Source: Planctomycetota bacterium | GTDB lineage: Bacteria; Planctomycetota; Phycisphaerae; UBA1845; UTPLA1 | DNA: 64,000 bases | Direction of reading: 5' to 3' | NCBI GenBank assembly: GCA_015654675.1 | Contig: JAATGM010000060.1 | Coordinates: 80,739 to 144,738, forward strand | Shown here: piece by piece, positions 8,157 through 17,170 of the stretch | Numbering within the stretch: position 1 is the first letter of the stretch | How the letters are laid out: the number at the start of each line of letters is the position of its first letter | Made by a program: the position numbers and the translations under genes | Notes under the pieces: model-generated | Seen by the model: only the letters and a program-made list of their open reading frames with translations | Database searches by the model: none | What the model was told of the DNA's origin: nothing

Positions 8157-10260
8157 TGATCGTCGCGACGCCGCGCCGACGCTGGCCGTCGTCATCTGCA
8201 CGGCCGGCCGGCCCGATTCGCTCAGGCGCACGCTTGAGTCGGTCTGGTCTCAGTCGATTGAACCGGCCGAACTCATCATCGTCGACGATGGACGGCTCGA
8301 CGACGCGACTTTGAATGCCGCCGAGTCGCGCTGCGTTGGCCTTGGCATCGGCTGGATCTATCACCGTAAGCAAAAACCTGGTTTGACGGCTTCGCGCAAT
8401 GTCGCGGCGGTCTCGTCGAGCGCCGACATTCTGTTTTATCTTGACGATGACGTTTCGTGCGGGCCGGGTTTGTTCGCCGAAGTTGTCGATCTCATGCGCG
8501 ACCGATCCATCGGCGCGATTTCGCCCGTGATCGTCGAACCCTCGCTCTCAAGCCCCGGATCGCAGCTCTTCCAGCTCGGATACTCGCTGGCGGGCTGGTG
8601 GCGAATCCGGCCGCGGCGTGCGGCGCCGAGACCGCCGCCCGCGGTCCTTCACGATATGAAACGAGTCCGCAAGCTGCGTTGGCTGTCCGGCGCCGCCATG
8701 GCCATCCGCCGCGATCTCGTGCTCGATCGCCGGTTTGACGAATCGTTGGCCGGTTATGCGCTGGGCGAAGATCGCGAGATGGGTTACCGCCTCGCGCCGG
8801 AGACATGGCTGGTAGAGGCGCTTCGCGTTCGGGCCATCCACCGCCGGGACTCGGCTGGTCGCAGCGACTCGTACCGCTTCGGGTTCATGACTGCACGAAA
8901 TTACCTGCACATCCTCGGGCGCACGTGCCCGCTTGGGCTGGGCGAATACGTCTTGCTGATCTGGACGTTCGCCATTCTCGCGGCCATGCAGTTCGTGTTC
9001 GCGTTCGTCGGCGATCGACAATCGCACTTATCTGAGTTGGCCGGAATGGCCGCGGGCCTGATGGCCGGCATTCCGAAGCTGTTTGCTCGCGGTGGCCGCT
9101 CTACTGATGCCGCGCCCGTTGGCGGCCGGGCGAATCGTTTCGGTAGGCGCCCGCGTGTCGTGTTTGTGACCAACCGGTTGGAGCATGGCGGCGCGGAATG
9201 GATGTTGATCGAGACCGCAAAGCGGCTGAGCGGTTTCGGCGTCGACCCTGCGGTGCTGTGTCTGAAGGATGCGGGTCCGCTGGCGGTCGAATGCGTTCGC
9301 GCCGGCATTCCAGTCTTCGATAATTTGCTGCATTTCAAGTACGACTTTGACGCCGTTGACCGAATCGAGCGAATCGTCCGTGATTACGACGTCATCATCG
9401 CAGTTGGCAGTGGCGGCGATCGCATGTTCTGGTCGACACTGGCGGGCAGTCGAGCGGGAGTTCCTGTTGTCGTGTGGTCACATTGGTGCCCGACCGCCGA
9501 CGAGCAACGCTTCGAGCGGATGAATCGTGCGCTTTATCGCAAGGTGGATCGATTCGTGGCGCTCGGGCGGCGTCATCGCGATGCGCTGGTCCGTTGGGAG
9601 AACGTCCCGGCCGGCAGAATCGAGATTATCCACAACGGGATCGACGTATCCCGTTTCGACCTCCGTGAGCGTCGGCGCGAGGCCCGTGAACGGCTGGGTC
9701 TCTCGGACGGCGAAGTCGGCATCGCCCTGGTCGCTAATCTTCGGAACGAGAAGCGGCACGATGTATTCATCGAGGCCGCGCGGCGCGTCGCGCAACGTCA
9801 GCCCTCCGCAAGGTTCTTCATTATTGGCGATGGCCCGAATCGTGACTTTGTTGAGGCGGCCGCTCTACGATCCGGGCCTCAGCGATCGGTGCTCCGGCTG
9901 CTCGGGGCGCGCGACGATGTCCCGCTGTTGCTGTCCGGCCTGGATGTGTGCTGTCTCTGCAGCGAATTGGAGTGCTTTAGTTTGACCATGCTCGAAGCTG
10001 CGGCGTCCGGCTGTGCGTTCGTCGGGCCGGACACGGGTTCGATGGACGAGTTTCTCGACGATGCCCGGACGGGCCTGCTGACCCGACCAGCCGAAGCCGA
10101 CTCGCTCGTTGCGGCATTGGACCGGCTGATCAGCGATCCCGAGTTACGGATGCGCCTGGCCAACGCCGGTCGGGAGCGAGTACGGTCTGATTTCGGCATC
10201 GAGCGAACCGCTCAGGAGTTCGCCCGCCTGGTCGGCGAATTGGCGCGAGTGCGTGCCTAG
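8140..10260 (+). CDS. Fused two-domain glycosyltransferase (GT2 + GT4)
   Basis: ATG 8140 (MSARADDRRD) is preferred; it overlaps the flippase end by 17 bases. Residues about 14-270 form a GT2 domain: TLAVVICTAGRPDSL at the nucleotide-sugar fold, IIVDDG, and the metal-binding run YLDDDV. A short hydrophobic stretch follows (VLLIWTFAILAAMQFVFAF). A second, GT-B-type domain then spans about residues 340-706: RVVFVTNRLEHGGAEWML, IIHNGID, NEKRHDVFIEAA, IIGDGPNRD and an E-x7-E pattern in SELECFSLTMLEAA. The two domains probably add consecutive sugars of one repeat unit from the membrane face. Donor sugars cannot be read from the sequence. Confidence 0.88.
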   Translation: MSARADDRRDAAPTLAVVICTAGRPDSLRRTLESVWSQSIEPAELIIVDDGRLDDATLNAAESRCVGLGIGWIYHRKQKPGLTASRNVAAVSSSADILFYLDDDVSCGPGLFAEVVDLMRDRSIGAISPVIVEPSLSSPGSQLFQLGYSLAGWWRIRPRRAAPRPPPAVLHDMKRVRKLRWLSGAAMAIRRDLVLDRRFDESLAGYALGEDREMGYRLAPETWLVEALRVRAIHRRDSAGRSDSYRFGFMTARNYLHILGRTCPLGLGEYVLLIWTFAILAAMQFVFAFVGDRQSHLSELAGMAAGLMAGIPKLFARGGRSTDAAPVGGRANRFGRRPRVVFVTNRLEHGGAEWMLIETAKRLSGFGVDPAVLCLKDAGPLAVECVRAGIPVFDNLLHFKYDFDAVDRIERIVRDYDVIIAVGSGGDRMFWSTLAGSRAGVPVVVWSHWCPTADEQRFERMNRALYRKVDRFVALGRRHRDALVRWENVPAGRIEIIHNGIDVSRFDLRERRREARERLGLSDGEVGIALVANLRNEKRHDVFIEAARRVAQRQPSARFFIIGDGPNRDFVEAAALRSGPQRSVLRLLGARDDVPLLLSGLDVCCLCSELECFSLTMLEAAASGCAFVGPDTGSMDEFLDDARTGLLTRPAEADSLVAALDRLISDPELRMRLANAGRERVRSDFGIERTAQEFARLVGELARVRA

Positions 10261-10313
10261 GCCGCGAGTTTCCCCCTGGTTCTGTTTGATTTTGCGGATG
10301 GCGGACAATTAGA

Positions 10314-11540
10314 ATGGGTAAGAATGGAGGAGCAGCCCAGCCCGGCGTCGATGCGAACCTTCCACGGCATCGAATCTTACACTTTGTATCGACGTTCGAG
10401 CCGAAGACTGACACGAAGTGGCTCCTGCAGATCGCGCGTTATCTGGACCCGACGCGGTTCCAACTGACGGCGGCTTGCGTGTATGGCGGAGGGCCGATGG
10501 CCGGCCGATTGGCCGAATGGGGCGTCTCGACCCATAACCTTGAGGTTCCGGGGAACTGGGACCTTCGTGGCGTCGAGCGAGCGCGACGGTTGATCGAAGA
10601 AGTCGCGCCCGATGTCGTTCATACGCACCTGTTACGGGCCGATCTAATGGGTGGGGCCGCGGCGCGCTGGGCGGAAGTCCCGGTGGTTGTTTCGACGGCG
10701 TATGCGGTCGGCGAGTATCGACGGGCGTTTCGGCGGCGAGCGGATGGGTTGCTCGACGCGGCCTGCCGGCTGTTGCCGACGCATGTGCTGGCGGTGAGCA
10801 AGGCCGTGCGGCGCGATTGTGTTGGGCGGCTGGGGTTCTCGCCGGCGCAGGTGCGCGTGATCCGAACGGGGATCGAGCCGCCTCCGCCGATGGACGCGAA
10901 CGCGATTGGGCGGGCGCGGAGCGAGTTTGAAATTGAGCCGGGCGACGTTTGGGTTCTCGCAGTCGCCCGGCTGAGCTATGAGAAGGGCATCGACGACCTG
11001 ATCGATGCGGCCGCGATCGTTCGGCGGCGCGTCGAGAACGTGCGATTTGTCGTGCTCGGCGACGGGCCGCAGCGCCCGGAGCTTGAGGAGCGGATTGCGT
11101 CGCAGGGCCTGGCTGGTGTGGTCCGACTGGCGGGATTTCGCGACGACGTGTGGCCTTACCTGGCCGCGGCTGATGTGTTTTGCCTGCCGTCCAGGATGGA
11201 GGGCATGCCGAACGCGTTGCTGGAGGCGATGGCGGCGGGGCGGCCGATCGTGGCCACGGATGTGGGCGGCGTGCCGGAGGCGATCGAGAGCGGCCTGAGC
11301 GGGCTGCTGACGCGGCCGGGCGAGCCGGTGGAACTGGCGGCCGGACTGGAACGCCTGCTGACGGACGCCGAATTGGCGTGTCGACTGGGTAGGGCGGCGC
11401 GGGCTGCCGTGGATGAACGGTTTTTGGCGCGGCACGTGGTCGCGCGGTATGGCGAATGGTACGAATCACTGATATTGGAATCGCGCGGGGGTCGGTCAGC
11501 GGAACCGCATTCGCGGATGGTCGCGGGCGCGGAGGATTGA
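10314..11540 (+). CDS. GT4-family glycosyltransferase
   Basis: This is a single-domain GT-B glycosyltransferase of 408 aa starting at ATG 10314. Family features are ILHFVSTFEPKTDTKWLL at the N-terminus, VVHTHLLRADLMG, VIRTGIEPP, the donor-site ARLSYEKGIDDLIDAA, VLGDGPQRPELEE, and SRMEGMPNALLEAMAAG with the E-x7-E pattern. It lies 53 bases after the fused transferase and overlaps the region upstream of the WecG-like gene, so it belongs to the same transcript. It probably transfers a nucleotide-activated sugar onto the lipid-linked repeat unit in the cytoplasm. The sugar is unknown. Confidence 0.9.
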   Translation: MGKNGGAAQPGVDANLPRHRILHFVSTFEPKTDTKWLLQIARYLDPTRFQLTAACVYGGGPMAGRLAEWGVSTHNLEVPGNWDLRGVERARRLIEEVAPDVVHTHLLRADLMGGAAARWAEVPVVVSTAYAVGEYRRAFRRRADGLLDAACRLLPTHVLAVSKAVRRDCVGRLGFSPAQVRVIRTGIEPPPPMDANAIGRARSEFEIEPGDVWVLAVARLSYEKGIDDLIDAAAIVRRRVENVRFVVLGDGPQRPELEERIASQGLAGVVRLAGFRDDVWPYLAAADVFCLPSRMEGMPNALLEAMAAGRPIVATDVGGVPEAIESGLSGLLTRPGEPVELAAGLERLLTDAELACRLGRAARAAVDERFLARHVVARYGEWYESLILESRGGRSAEPHSRMVAGAED

Positions 11541-11566
11541 GCGCTGCGCCGACGGGCGATGTGGCG

Positions 11567-12310
11567 ATGGTGCTGGGGTATCCGGTGCGGCGGGTCCTTC
11601 GCGATGAGTTGGTGGAGCTGTTGCTCGATCGCGCGGCCGGCAGCGAGGCCACGACTGTCGGATACCTGAACGCGAACACTTACAATCTGGCTCAGCGCGA
11701 CGCGAATCTGCGGCGCGATTTGCTCGACTGCGACATTCTTTATCCGGATGGCATCTCGATTGTTTGGGCGAGCCGGGTGCTTGGTTCGCCGTTGCCGGAG
11801 CGGATGACGGCCGCGGACTTTTTCCCGCGTTTTGCGTCGGGTTGTGCCGAGCGCGGGCGATCGCTTTATCTGCTCGGTGGGGCGCCGGGCGTGGCTGAGC
11901 GCGCGGCCGATCGGCTGCGGCGCGATTTGCCGTCGCTGCGGATTGTGGGGGCGCGCGATGGATTCTTCAGCGATCGCGATGCACTGCGCGTAGTTGATGC
12001 GGTGAATGCCGCGGCGCCGGACGCGCTGATTCTGGGTATGGGCAGCCCGCGGCAGGAGCGGTTTGCGATGATCGAGCGGCACCGGATTCGCTCGCCGCTG
12101 CGGTGGTGCGTCGGGGCGCTGTTTGACTATCTGGCGGGCGAGGAGCCGCGCGGGCCGCAGTGGATGTGCGACGCGGGTTTTGAGTGGCTGTTCCGCCTCG
12201 CGGCTGATCCGATCGGCAAGTGGCGGCGATACATGATGGGCAATCCGCGGTTTGTCGCGGCGGTTCTGCGGGCGCGGGCGGCCGGGCAATCAGCGAAAGT
12301 GGGGCGTTAG
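11567..12310 (+). CDS. WecG/TagA/CpsF-family glycosyltransferase
   Basis: GT26-family enzyme. The frame is open from 11456, inside the previous gene, but ATG 11567 (or GTG 11561) gives the usual family length of about 247 aa and starts just before the conserved GYPV segment. Diagnostic blocks are TVGYLNANTYNLAQ, LYPDGISIVWASR, ERMTAADFFPRF, YLLGGAPGVAE, LGMGSPRQE and APRGPQWM-like EEPRGPQWMCDAGFEWLFRL. Members such as WecG and TagA add the second sugar, often N-acetylmannosamine or its uronic acid, to undecaprenyl-PP-GlcNAc. It lies next to the initiating transferase, which fits that early step. The exact sugar is inferred at best. Confidence 0.9.
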   Translation: MVLGYPVRRVLRDELVELLLDRAAGSEATTVGYLNANTYNLAQRDANLRRDLLDCDILYPDGISIVWASRVLGSPLPERMTAADFFPRFASGCAERGRSLYLLGGAPGVAERAADRLRRDLPSLRIVGARDGFFSDRDALRVVDAVNAAAPDALILGMGSPRQERFAMIERHRIRSPLRWCVGALFDYLAGEEPRGPQWMCDAGFEWLFRLAADPIGKWRRYMMGNPRFVAAVLRARAAGQSAKVGR

Positions 12311-12316
12311 CGGGCG

Positions 12317-13000
12317 ATGTCTTCCAAGGCCACGACGCTTGACTGGTTGCGATCCGCTCCGGATTCGGCGTGGAGCCGGCCGAGGGCGCGCGATGCGGCA
12401 TACGAAGCGGTCAAGCGCGTGTTTGACATTGTGTTTGCGTCGGCCGTGCTGGTGCTGACGTCGCCGGTTTTGCTGCTGGCCATGGTCGCGGTGAAGCTCA
12501 GTTCGCCGGGGACGATCTTTTTCCGGCAGCTTCGGGCGGGGCGCGACGGCAAGCCGTTTCACATGTACAAGCTCCGGACGATGGTTGCGACGGCCGACGA
12601 CGACAAGGAATTGTTCCGCGGATTCAACGAATTGCCGACCGGTCCGTGCTTCAAGATGAAGAACGATCCGCGTGTGACGCGGGTCGGTCGCTATCTACGC
12701 CGCGCGAGCATTGATGAGCTGCCGCAGCTATTCAACATCTTGCGCGGCGAGATGAGCTTTGTCGGGCCGCGGCCGCTGCCGCTCGATGAGGTGCGCCGCG
12801 ACACGCCCGAACAGACGCTGCGGCTGACGGTGAAGCCGGGGCTGACTTGTCTGTGGCAGATTTCGGGCCGGACGGAGATTCCGTACGAAGAATGGCTGGG
12901 CATGGATGTCTGGTATGTGCGGAATCGCAGCTTTTGGCTCGATTTTTTGATTGTCCTTAAGACACTTCCGGCGGTGCTGACGGCGCATGGGGCGTATTGA
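12317..13000 (+). CDS. Undecaprenyl-phosphate sugar-1-phosphate transferase (initiating enzyme)
   Basis: This is a short (227 aa) member of the bacterial sugar transferase family that moves a sugar-1-phosphate from UDP-sugar to undecaprenyl phosphate, starting repeat-unit assembly. It has one membrane or re-entrant helix (VFDIVFASAVLVLTSPVLLL) and the full set of family motifs: FRQLRAGRDGKPFHMYKLRTM, KNDPRVTRVGRYLRRASIDELPQ, GEMSFVGPRP and KPGLTCLWQISGR. It lacks the extra N-terminal four-helix domain of long WbaP/WcaJ forms, so it resembles PglC or the WcaJ C-terminal domain. It sits at the 3' end of the locus, six bases after the WecG-like gene. Confidence 0.92.
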   Translation: MSSKATTLDWLRSAPDSAWSRPRARDAAYEAVKRVFDIVFASAVLVLTSPVLLLAMVAVKLSSPGTIFFRQLRAGRDGKPFHMYKLRTMVATADDDKELFRGFNELPTGPCFKMKNDPRVTRVGRYLRRASIDELPQLFNILRGEMSFVGPRPLPLDEVRRDTPEQTLRLTVKPGLTCLWQISGRTEIPYEEWLGMDVWYVRNRSFWLDFLIVLKTLPAVLTAHGAY

Positions 13001-13090
13001 CAGTTTGCTCACAGGCCGAAATCAACCTCTACCCAATCGGGCCCATCGCGAATAGCTTTCTTCAACGAGAATCAACTGATTGTTGAGCAA

Positions 13091-13567
13091 TTGCTCGGGC
13101 GTCTTTCAGAGCGTTCTGTGAACCTTTCTCAAAAGGCCTGGAGTGTTCCGTCCCTCGCCGCACGCAGCGGGGGACTTGGGCTGCTTATTTTTATGATCAC
13201 CGGGGTTGCGCTGGTGCCGCTCGCCAATCGTCTGCTTACGGGCGTATTTTGGATCGGCGTGGCGATCAATCTTCTACTCTTTGTCGGGTACTCCCTCGGC
13301 GTGCCGCTGGTTCTCCTGCGTCAGTTTCGATCGCAGACGGCCACTCCACTGCGGAGTCTTGTTTTTGTCATCAGTTATGCGTTGGGGTGGCTGGTGCTGC
13401 CCTGCGCGGGCGTGCTCGCTTTCGTTCGGCCGGATGTGAACATTCCGCTGGGCCGCTGGCAGCTTCCGTTGCTGTTTGGGATGATCGCGTCGTTCATGCT
13501 GATGGCCTTGTTCGCGGCCTTCCTCGCGCGGCGGGGCGGGCGGGACGCGGCGAACCCAACCGACTAG
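13091..13567 (+). CDS. Small four-helix membrane protein, unrecognised
   Basis: I do not recognise a family. The 158-residue product has four clear hydrophobic segments (GLLIFMITGVALVPLANRLL, GVAINLLLFVGYSLGVPLVLL, SLVFVISYALGWLVLPCAGVL, LLFGMIASFMLMALFAAFLA) and short loops. The start is uncertain: TTG 91 in this run (13091) or GTG 13118. It ends ten bases before the BatA/VWA gene on the same strand, so the two may be co-transcribed. It is separated from the glycosyltransferase block by a 90-base gap. Coding potential is supported by the sustained hydrophobic pattern in this frame only. Confidence 0.6.
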   Translation: MLGRLSERSVNLSQKAWSVPSLAARSGGLGLLIFMITGVALVPLANRLLTGVFWIGVAINLLLFVGYSLGVPLVLLRQFRSQTATPLRSLVFVISYALGWLVLPCAGVLAFVRPDVNIPLGRWQLPLLFGMIASFMLMALFAAFLARRGGRDAANPTD

Positions 13568-13577
13568 ACTACGCGCG

Positions 13578-15563
13578 GTGAAATTCCTTTCGTTGAGCAC
13601 GCTGATTACCGCTGCCGCGTTGGCCGTGCCCGCGCTGCTGCTGCTCTATTTTCTCAAACTGAAGCGGCAGGAGTTCAAGATCTCTTCGACGCTCTTGTGG
13701 CGAAAGGCCGTCCAGGATTTGCAGGTAAACGCCCCGTTCCAGAAGCTGCGCAAGAATCTCCTCCTTTTCCTGCAATTGCTTATCCTGGCTGGCTTGCTCT
13801 TCGCGCTTGGGCAGCCGGTCGCGAAGTTTGTGAGCCAGACCAAGCGAACCATCGTCGTTCTGGTCGATCAGTCGGGGTCGATGAAGACGCGCGAAGGTTC
13901 GGGGACGCGACTTGAGGAAGTGAAGCGCGAGGCAAAGACGTTCGTCGATAATCTGGGTTCGTCTGACAAGGCGATGGTGATCGCGTTCTCGGATCGGGCG
14001 CGAGTTATCTGCCCGTTTACGGCAGACAAACGGCAGCTTGCCCAGCGAATTGAATCAGTACAGGCGACGGACGGCCGCTCGACGCTGGCCGAGGCCCTGC
14101 AACTCGCCGTCGCGCATAGCAGCAAGATTGTCGACATTCCGGGCATGACCGCCCCGCAGGCGTCGCTTGGCGCCGCCGACATAGAACTTTTTTCCGATGG
14201 TCGAATTGAAGACGCGGATGACCAGGTCGTGCAGCGCGGTCAGATGCGTTATTACAAGGTCGGTCAGGCGGCCGACAACGTGGGCGTCGTGGCGATGGAC
14301 GCGCGGCGGAGCTACGAAAAACCGGAGCAGATTTCGGTCTTCGCACGAGTCGAAAACTTTGGCCCCGCGCCGGTCAAGACGGACGTCTCTCTGCTGCTCG
14401 ACAATAAGATATTGTCGGTGAAAGAAGTCTCGCTCGCTGCAGCCGAGCTGGCGACGACGCAGCCGGCCGCGGCGAGACACGCGCGGGCCGGCCCGTCTGC
14501 GGCACAGAACCTGGCCTTCGAACTGACGCACGATGCCGCCGGCACGCTCGAGCTTCGCGTCAATCGCGACGACGCACTGGCTGCCGACAACGTCTGCTAT
14601 GCCCCGCTTCCGCCGCCGCGCGACGTGGTCGTACTGGGCGTCGGTGATCGGGCCATTCCGCAGGCATATTTCTCGCGCGTCATTTCGTCGGTGCCGGGGG
14701 TCCGTCTAGAGTGGATGACGCCGGACGAATACGCCAAGGCCGGTGACGACAAGTTGATGGAGGGCGGCCGCTCCAAGTTCGACCTGGTCATCTTCGATAA
14801 GGTGGATACCGACAAACTGCCGGCCGGCAATTATCTTTTTTTTGGCGGCATTCCCAAGATCGTTGGCGTGGGCGTCGAGGGCGAGGTGACCAACGAGCAT
14901 GTCCAGAATTGGGACGAATCCTATCCGCTCATGCGCTATGTCCGATTCGAGGGGATCCTCATCGAGAAATGGCGACGTCTGAAGTTGCCCGATCAGGCGG
15001 TTCGAGTGGTCGAAGGCGAGACGAGCACGATCATCGCGTACCTCGGCGACCCCGGACGGCAATTCGTCATCGTTGCTTTCGACTTTCTAGACTCAACTGC
15101 CGGGCTCGCGGTGCCGTTCGTCATGTTCATGCAGAACGTCGTGCGGACGCTTACGGCCGGCGGGGGCGACGCGGCCCACATGCTCCGCCCCGGCGATACC
15201 GTGACCTGTGCGGTACCGCGCGGCGCCTCTTCGGCGGAGGTCACCCGCCCGGACGGCGACGTCGAATCGATCGATGTCGCGAATCGCCTTCAGCTCGTCT
15301 ATGGACGGACTGAGACGGTCGGGCTTTACCAGATCACATTTGACGACAGCTCGAAAACCCGCGCGACCTATGCCGTTAATCTGCTCGATCGCGTCGAAAG
15401 CACGATTGCGCCGAGCGATAGATTTGTGATCGGCTCGGACGTGGTTGCTCGCGAGCAGGGTGTCGAGCGGACAAATCAGCCGCTATGGCCTTACGCGGTC
15501 GTGGCGGCGATCATTGTTCTGCTGATTGAATGGTGGATTTACAACCGGCGAGTCATGATCTGA
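13578..15563 (+). CDS. BatA/VWA-domain membrane protein
   Basis: The N-terminus has the BatA layout: a first helix (ITAAALAVPALLLLYFLKLKR), a SSTLLWRKAVQDL linker, and a second helix (LLLFLQLLILAGLLFAL). A von Willebrand factor A domain follows with an intact MIDAS motif, DQSGS at residues 97-101, then IAFSDRA and TDGRSTLAEAL. A large extracytoplasmic beta-rich region comes next, and a final helix (YAVVAAIIVLLIEWWIY) near the C-terminus. Proteins of this kind sit beside MoxR ATPases in aerotolerance-type operons, but no MoxR gene is in this window. The start is GTG 13578. The role is probably protein-complex assembly at the inner membrane, as inferred from the family. Confidence 0.85.
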   Translation: MKFLSLSTLITAAALAVPALLLLYFLKLKRQEFKISSTLLWRKAVQDLQVNAPFQKLRKNLLLFLQLLILAGLLFALGQPVAKFVSQTKRTIVVLVDQSGSMKTREGSGTRLEEVKREAKTFVDNLGSSDKAMVIAFSDRARVICPFTADKRQLAQRIESVQATDGRSTLAEALQLAVAHSSKIVDIPGMTAPQASLGAADIELFSDGRIEDADDQVVQRGQMRYYKVGQAADNVGVVAMDARRSYEKPEQISVFARVENFGPAPVKTDVSLLLDNKILSVKEVSLAAAELATTQPAAARHARAGPSAAQNLAFELTHDAAGTLELRVNRDDALAADNVCYAPLPPPRDVVVLGVGDRAIPQAYFSRVISSVPGVRLEWMTPDEYAKAGDDKLMEGGRSKFDLVIFDKVDTDKLPAGNYLFFGGIPKIVGVGVEGEVTNEHVQNWDESYPLMRYVRFEGILIEKWRRLKLPDQAVRVVEGETSTIIAYLGDPGRQFVIVAFDFLDSTAGLAVPFVMFMQNVVRTLTAGGGDAAHMLRPGDTVTCAVPRGASSAEVTRPDGDVESIDVANRLQLVYGRTETVGLYQITFDDSSKTRATYAVNLLDRVESTIAPSDRFVIGSDVVAREQGVERTNQPLWPYAVVAAIIVLLIEWWIYNRRVMI

Positions 15564-15569
15564 ATTTGC

Positions 15570-15767
15570 GTGTGTGCGGCTGTCCACAGCGCGCGGGGCC
15601 TGCACACCCAGTTTCAGAGGTTCCGGGCGTTTCATGAGGGTGGAGCGGACTTGCTCGACAACTTCGCGACGACGCCCGAACCGGCTAGGCTGGTACTGCT
15701 TGGCGCGGCGGTGTTCCTGGGTCGGCGGCGGATGAAACGATGCGTTCAATCATCGCTATTGGCGTAA
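15570..15767 (+). pseudogene. Short reading frame ending in a PEP-CTERM-like sorting tail
   Basis: This frame begins after the TGA of the BatA/VWA gene and in the same reading frame as it. The last 30 residues read TTPEPARLVLLGAAVFLGRRR followed by a short tail. That is a close match to PEP-CTERM sorting signals: a PEP box, a hydrophobic helix and an Arg cluster. The preceding 30 residues show no domain, and GTG 15570 has no good ribosome site. It overlaps the NHL gene start by 28 bases. It may be the remnant of a PEP-CTERM protein whose body was lost, or a chance match. The BatA/VWA protein already ends in its own helix, so readthrough is not needed. Confidence 0.35.
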
Positions 15768-17170
15768 CAATTGGTTTCTCGGCCGGCGCGCTGGCCGCGC
15801 CCGGCGACATGAGCGCGGATGCCGTGCTCGGTCAATCGGCGTTTAATACACGCATCCCCGATCGCCCGGACGGCGTACCGGCGGCGAATAATTTCGCGTT
15901 ATCCAACGCGGCTGATGTTGCCATCGGGCCGAATGGCCGGCTGTATGTCTCCGATCCTGAAAACAATCGAGTTTTGAGCTGGCCGAGTGCGGCGGGCTAT
16001 GCAACCGGGCAGCCGGCCGATCAAGTTTTTGGCCAGCCGGGATTCACCAGCAACGCGCCGAATAATGGGGGAGTGGGTCCGTCTGGATTGAGTTTGCCGC
16101 AGGGGGTGTTTGTCGACGCGAGTGGCAATCTTTGGGTGACGGACGCGTTTGATCACCGCGTGCTCAAGTTCAACAACCCGCAGACGGATGCGACCCCGAC
16201 GACCGCCGATCTCGTGATCGGACAAGTCGATCTATTTCATAATCAGGAGAATCTCGGGCAGGGCGGAAGTGGGCCGGATGTTCCGCTACCGGACAGTCTG
16301 CAATTTCCGGGGCGAGTCCTGGTGATTGGGACGGACGTGTGGCTCGCCGACTCTGGAAATAGCCGTGTCCTGCACTACACCAATGTAGTTGCAGACAAAC
16401 CGTTCGCCGATCGCGTATTCGGACAGTTCGGGAATTTCTTCAAGCGAGCAAAGAACAACGACGGGAACGGCCAGAATGGTTTCGATGCGTCGGCGGACAA
16501 CTTGTTGAATCCGATCGGGATTACGGTCGATGCGACGGGCTCACTCTACATTGCGGACTGGGGCAACCACAGAATTCTCCGCTACGACAATCCGATTCTT
16601 GGCGACATGACGGCTGATGAAGTGATCGGTCAGCCCGATTTCGTTCACCGCGACGTGGATAGCGGCGGCCCCGCACTCGGTCTGACGCTTCCGATTGATT
16701 TGTTTCTGGATGCGGCCGGCCGAATGCTTGTGGCGGACTCGGGGAATAATCGCATACTGCTTTTTTCCTCGCCGCGTACAAGCGTCGCGGCCGACCTGGT
16801 CTTTGGGCAATTTGACAGTCTGTCCAGCGATTCACCGAATCACGGCCTGGGCGAGACCGAGACCGACGCTGACGGGTTGTTCGGCCCGACCGGGGTCGCA
16901 CTCGATACTGCCGGCAATCTTCACGTGGTCGATACGAACAATCATCGCGTGCTGCGCTATGATTCGCCGTTTGCGGTTGCGGGCGATATCAATTGCGATG
17001 GAGTTCGGAACGGAGCGGATGTCGTCGCGCTGGTGCAGGCGCTGACCAATCCGGCTGCATTTGCCGCAAGCCATCCGGGTTGCGACATCCTGCACGCGGA
17101 TCTGAACGGTGATTTGAGCGTGAACGGCGTGGATGTCACCGCGTTTGTCGCGCTTGAGACAGGACCATGA
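15740..17170 (+). CDS. Secreted NHL-repeat protein with C-terminal dockerin-like domain
   Basis: The product has a signal peptide (IIAIGVTIGFSAGALA, cleavage before AP). Five to six NHL-type beta-propeller repeats follow, with recurrent phrases such as GRLYVSDPENNRVLSW, GNLWVTDAFDHRVLKF, LYIADWGNHRILRYDN and LVADSGNNRILLF. Between them are VIGQPDF/VFGQ spacers typical of planctomycete secreted NHL proteins. Residues from about 415 on form a dockerin-like pair: GDINCDGVRNGADVVALVQ and ADLNGDLSVNGVDVTAFV, each with a calcium-loop pattern. It is probably a cell-surface or extracellular binding protein; the ligand is unknown. Its stop overlaps the pseudopilin start as ATGA. Confidence 0.87.
   Translation: MRSIIAIGVTIGFSAGALAAPGDMSADAVLGQSAFNTRIPDRPDGVPAANNFALSNAADVAIGPNGRLYVSDPENNRVLSWPSAAGYATGQPADQVFGQPGFTSNAPNNGGVGPSGLSLPQGVFVDASGNLWVTDAFDHRVLKFNNPQTDATPTTADLVIGQVDLFHNQENLGQGGSGPDVPLPDSLQFPGRVLVIGTDVWLADSGNSRVLHYTNVVADKPFADRVFGQFGNFFKRAKNNDGNGQNGFDASADNLLNPIGITVDATGSLYIADWGNHRILRYDNPILGDMTADEVIGQPDFVHRDVDSGGPALGLTLPIDLFLDAAGRMLVADSGNNRILLFSSPRTSVAADLVFGQFDSLSSDSPNHGLGETETDADGLFGPTGVALDTAGNLHVVDTNNHRVLRYDSPFAVAGDINCDGVRNGADVVALVQALTNPAAFAASHPGCDILHADLNGDLSVNGVDVTAFVALETGP

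Noticed and set aside
10309..11679. 456-aa - strand frame opposite a GT4 gene
   Set aside because: It is a low-complexity Arg/Pro/Ser shadow; the + strand has all GT4 motifs.
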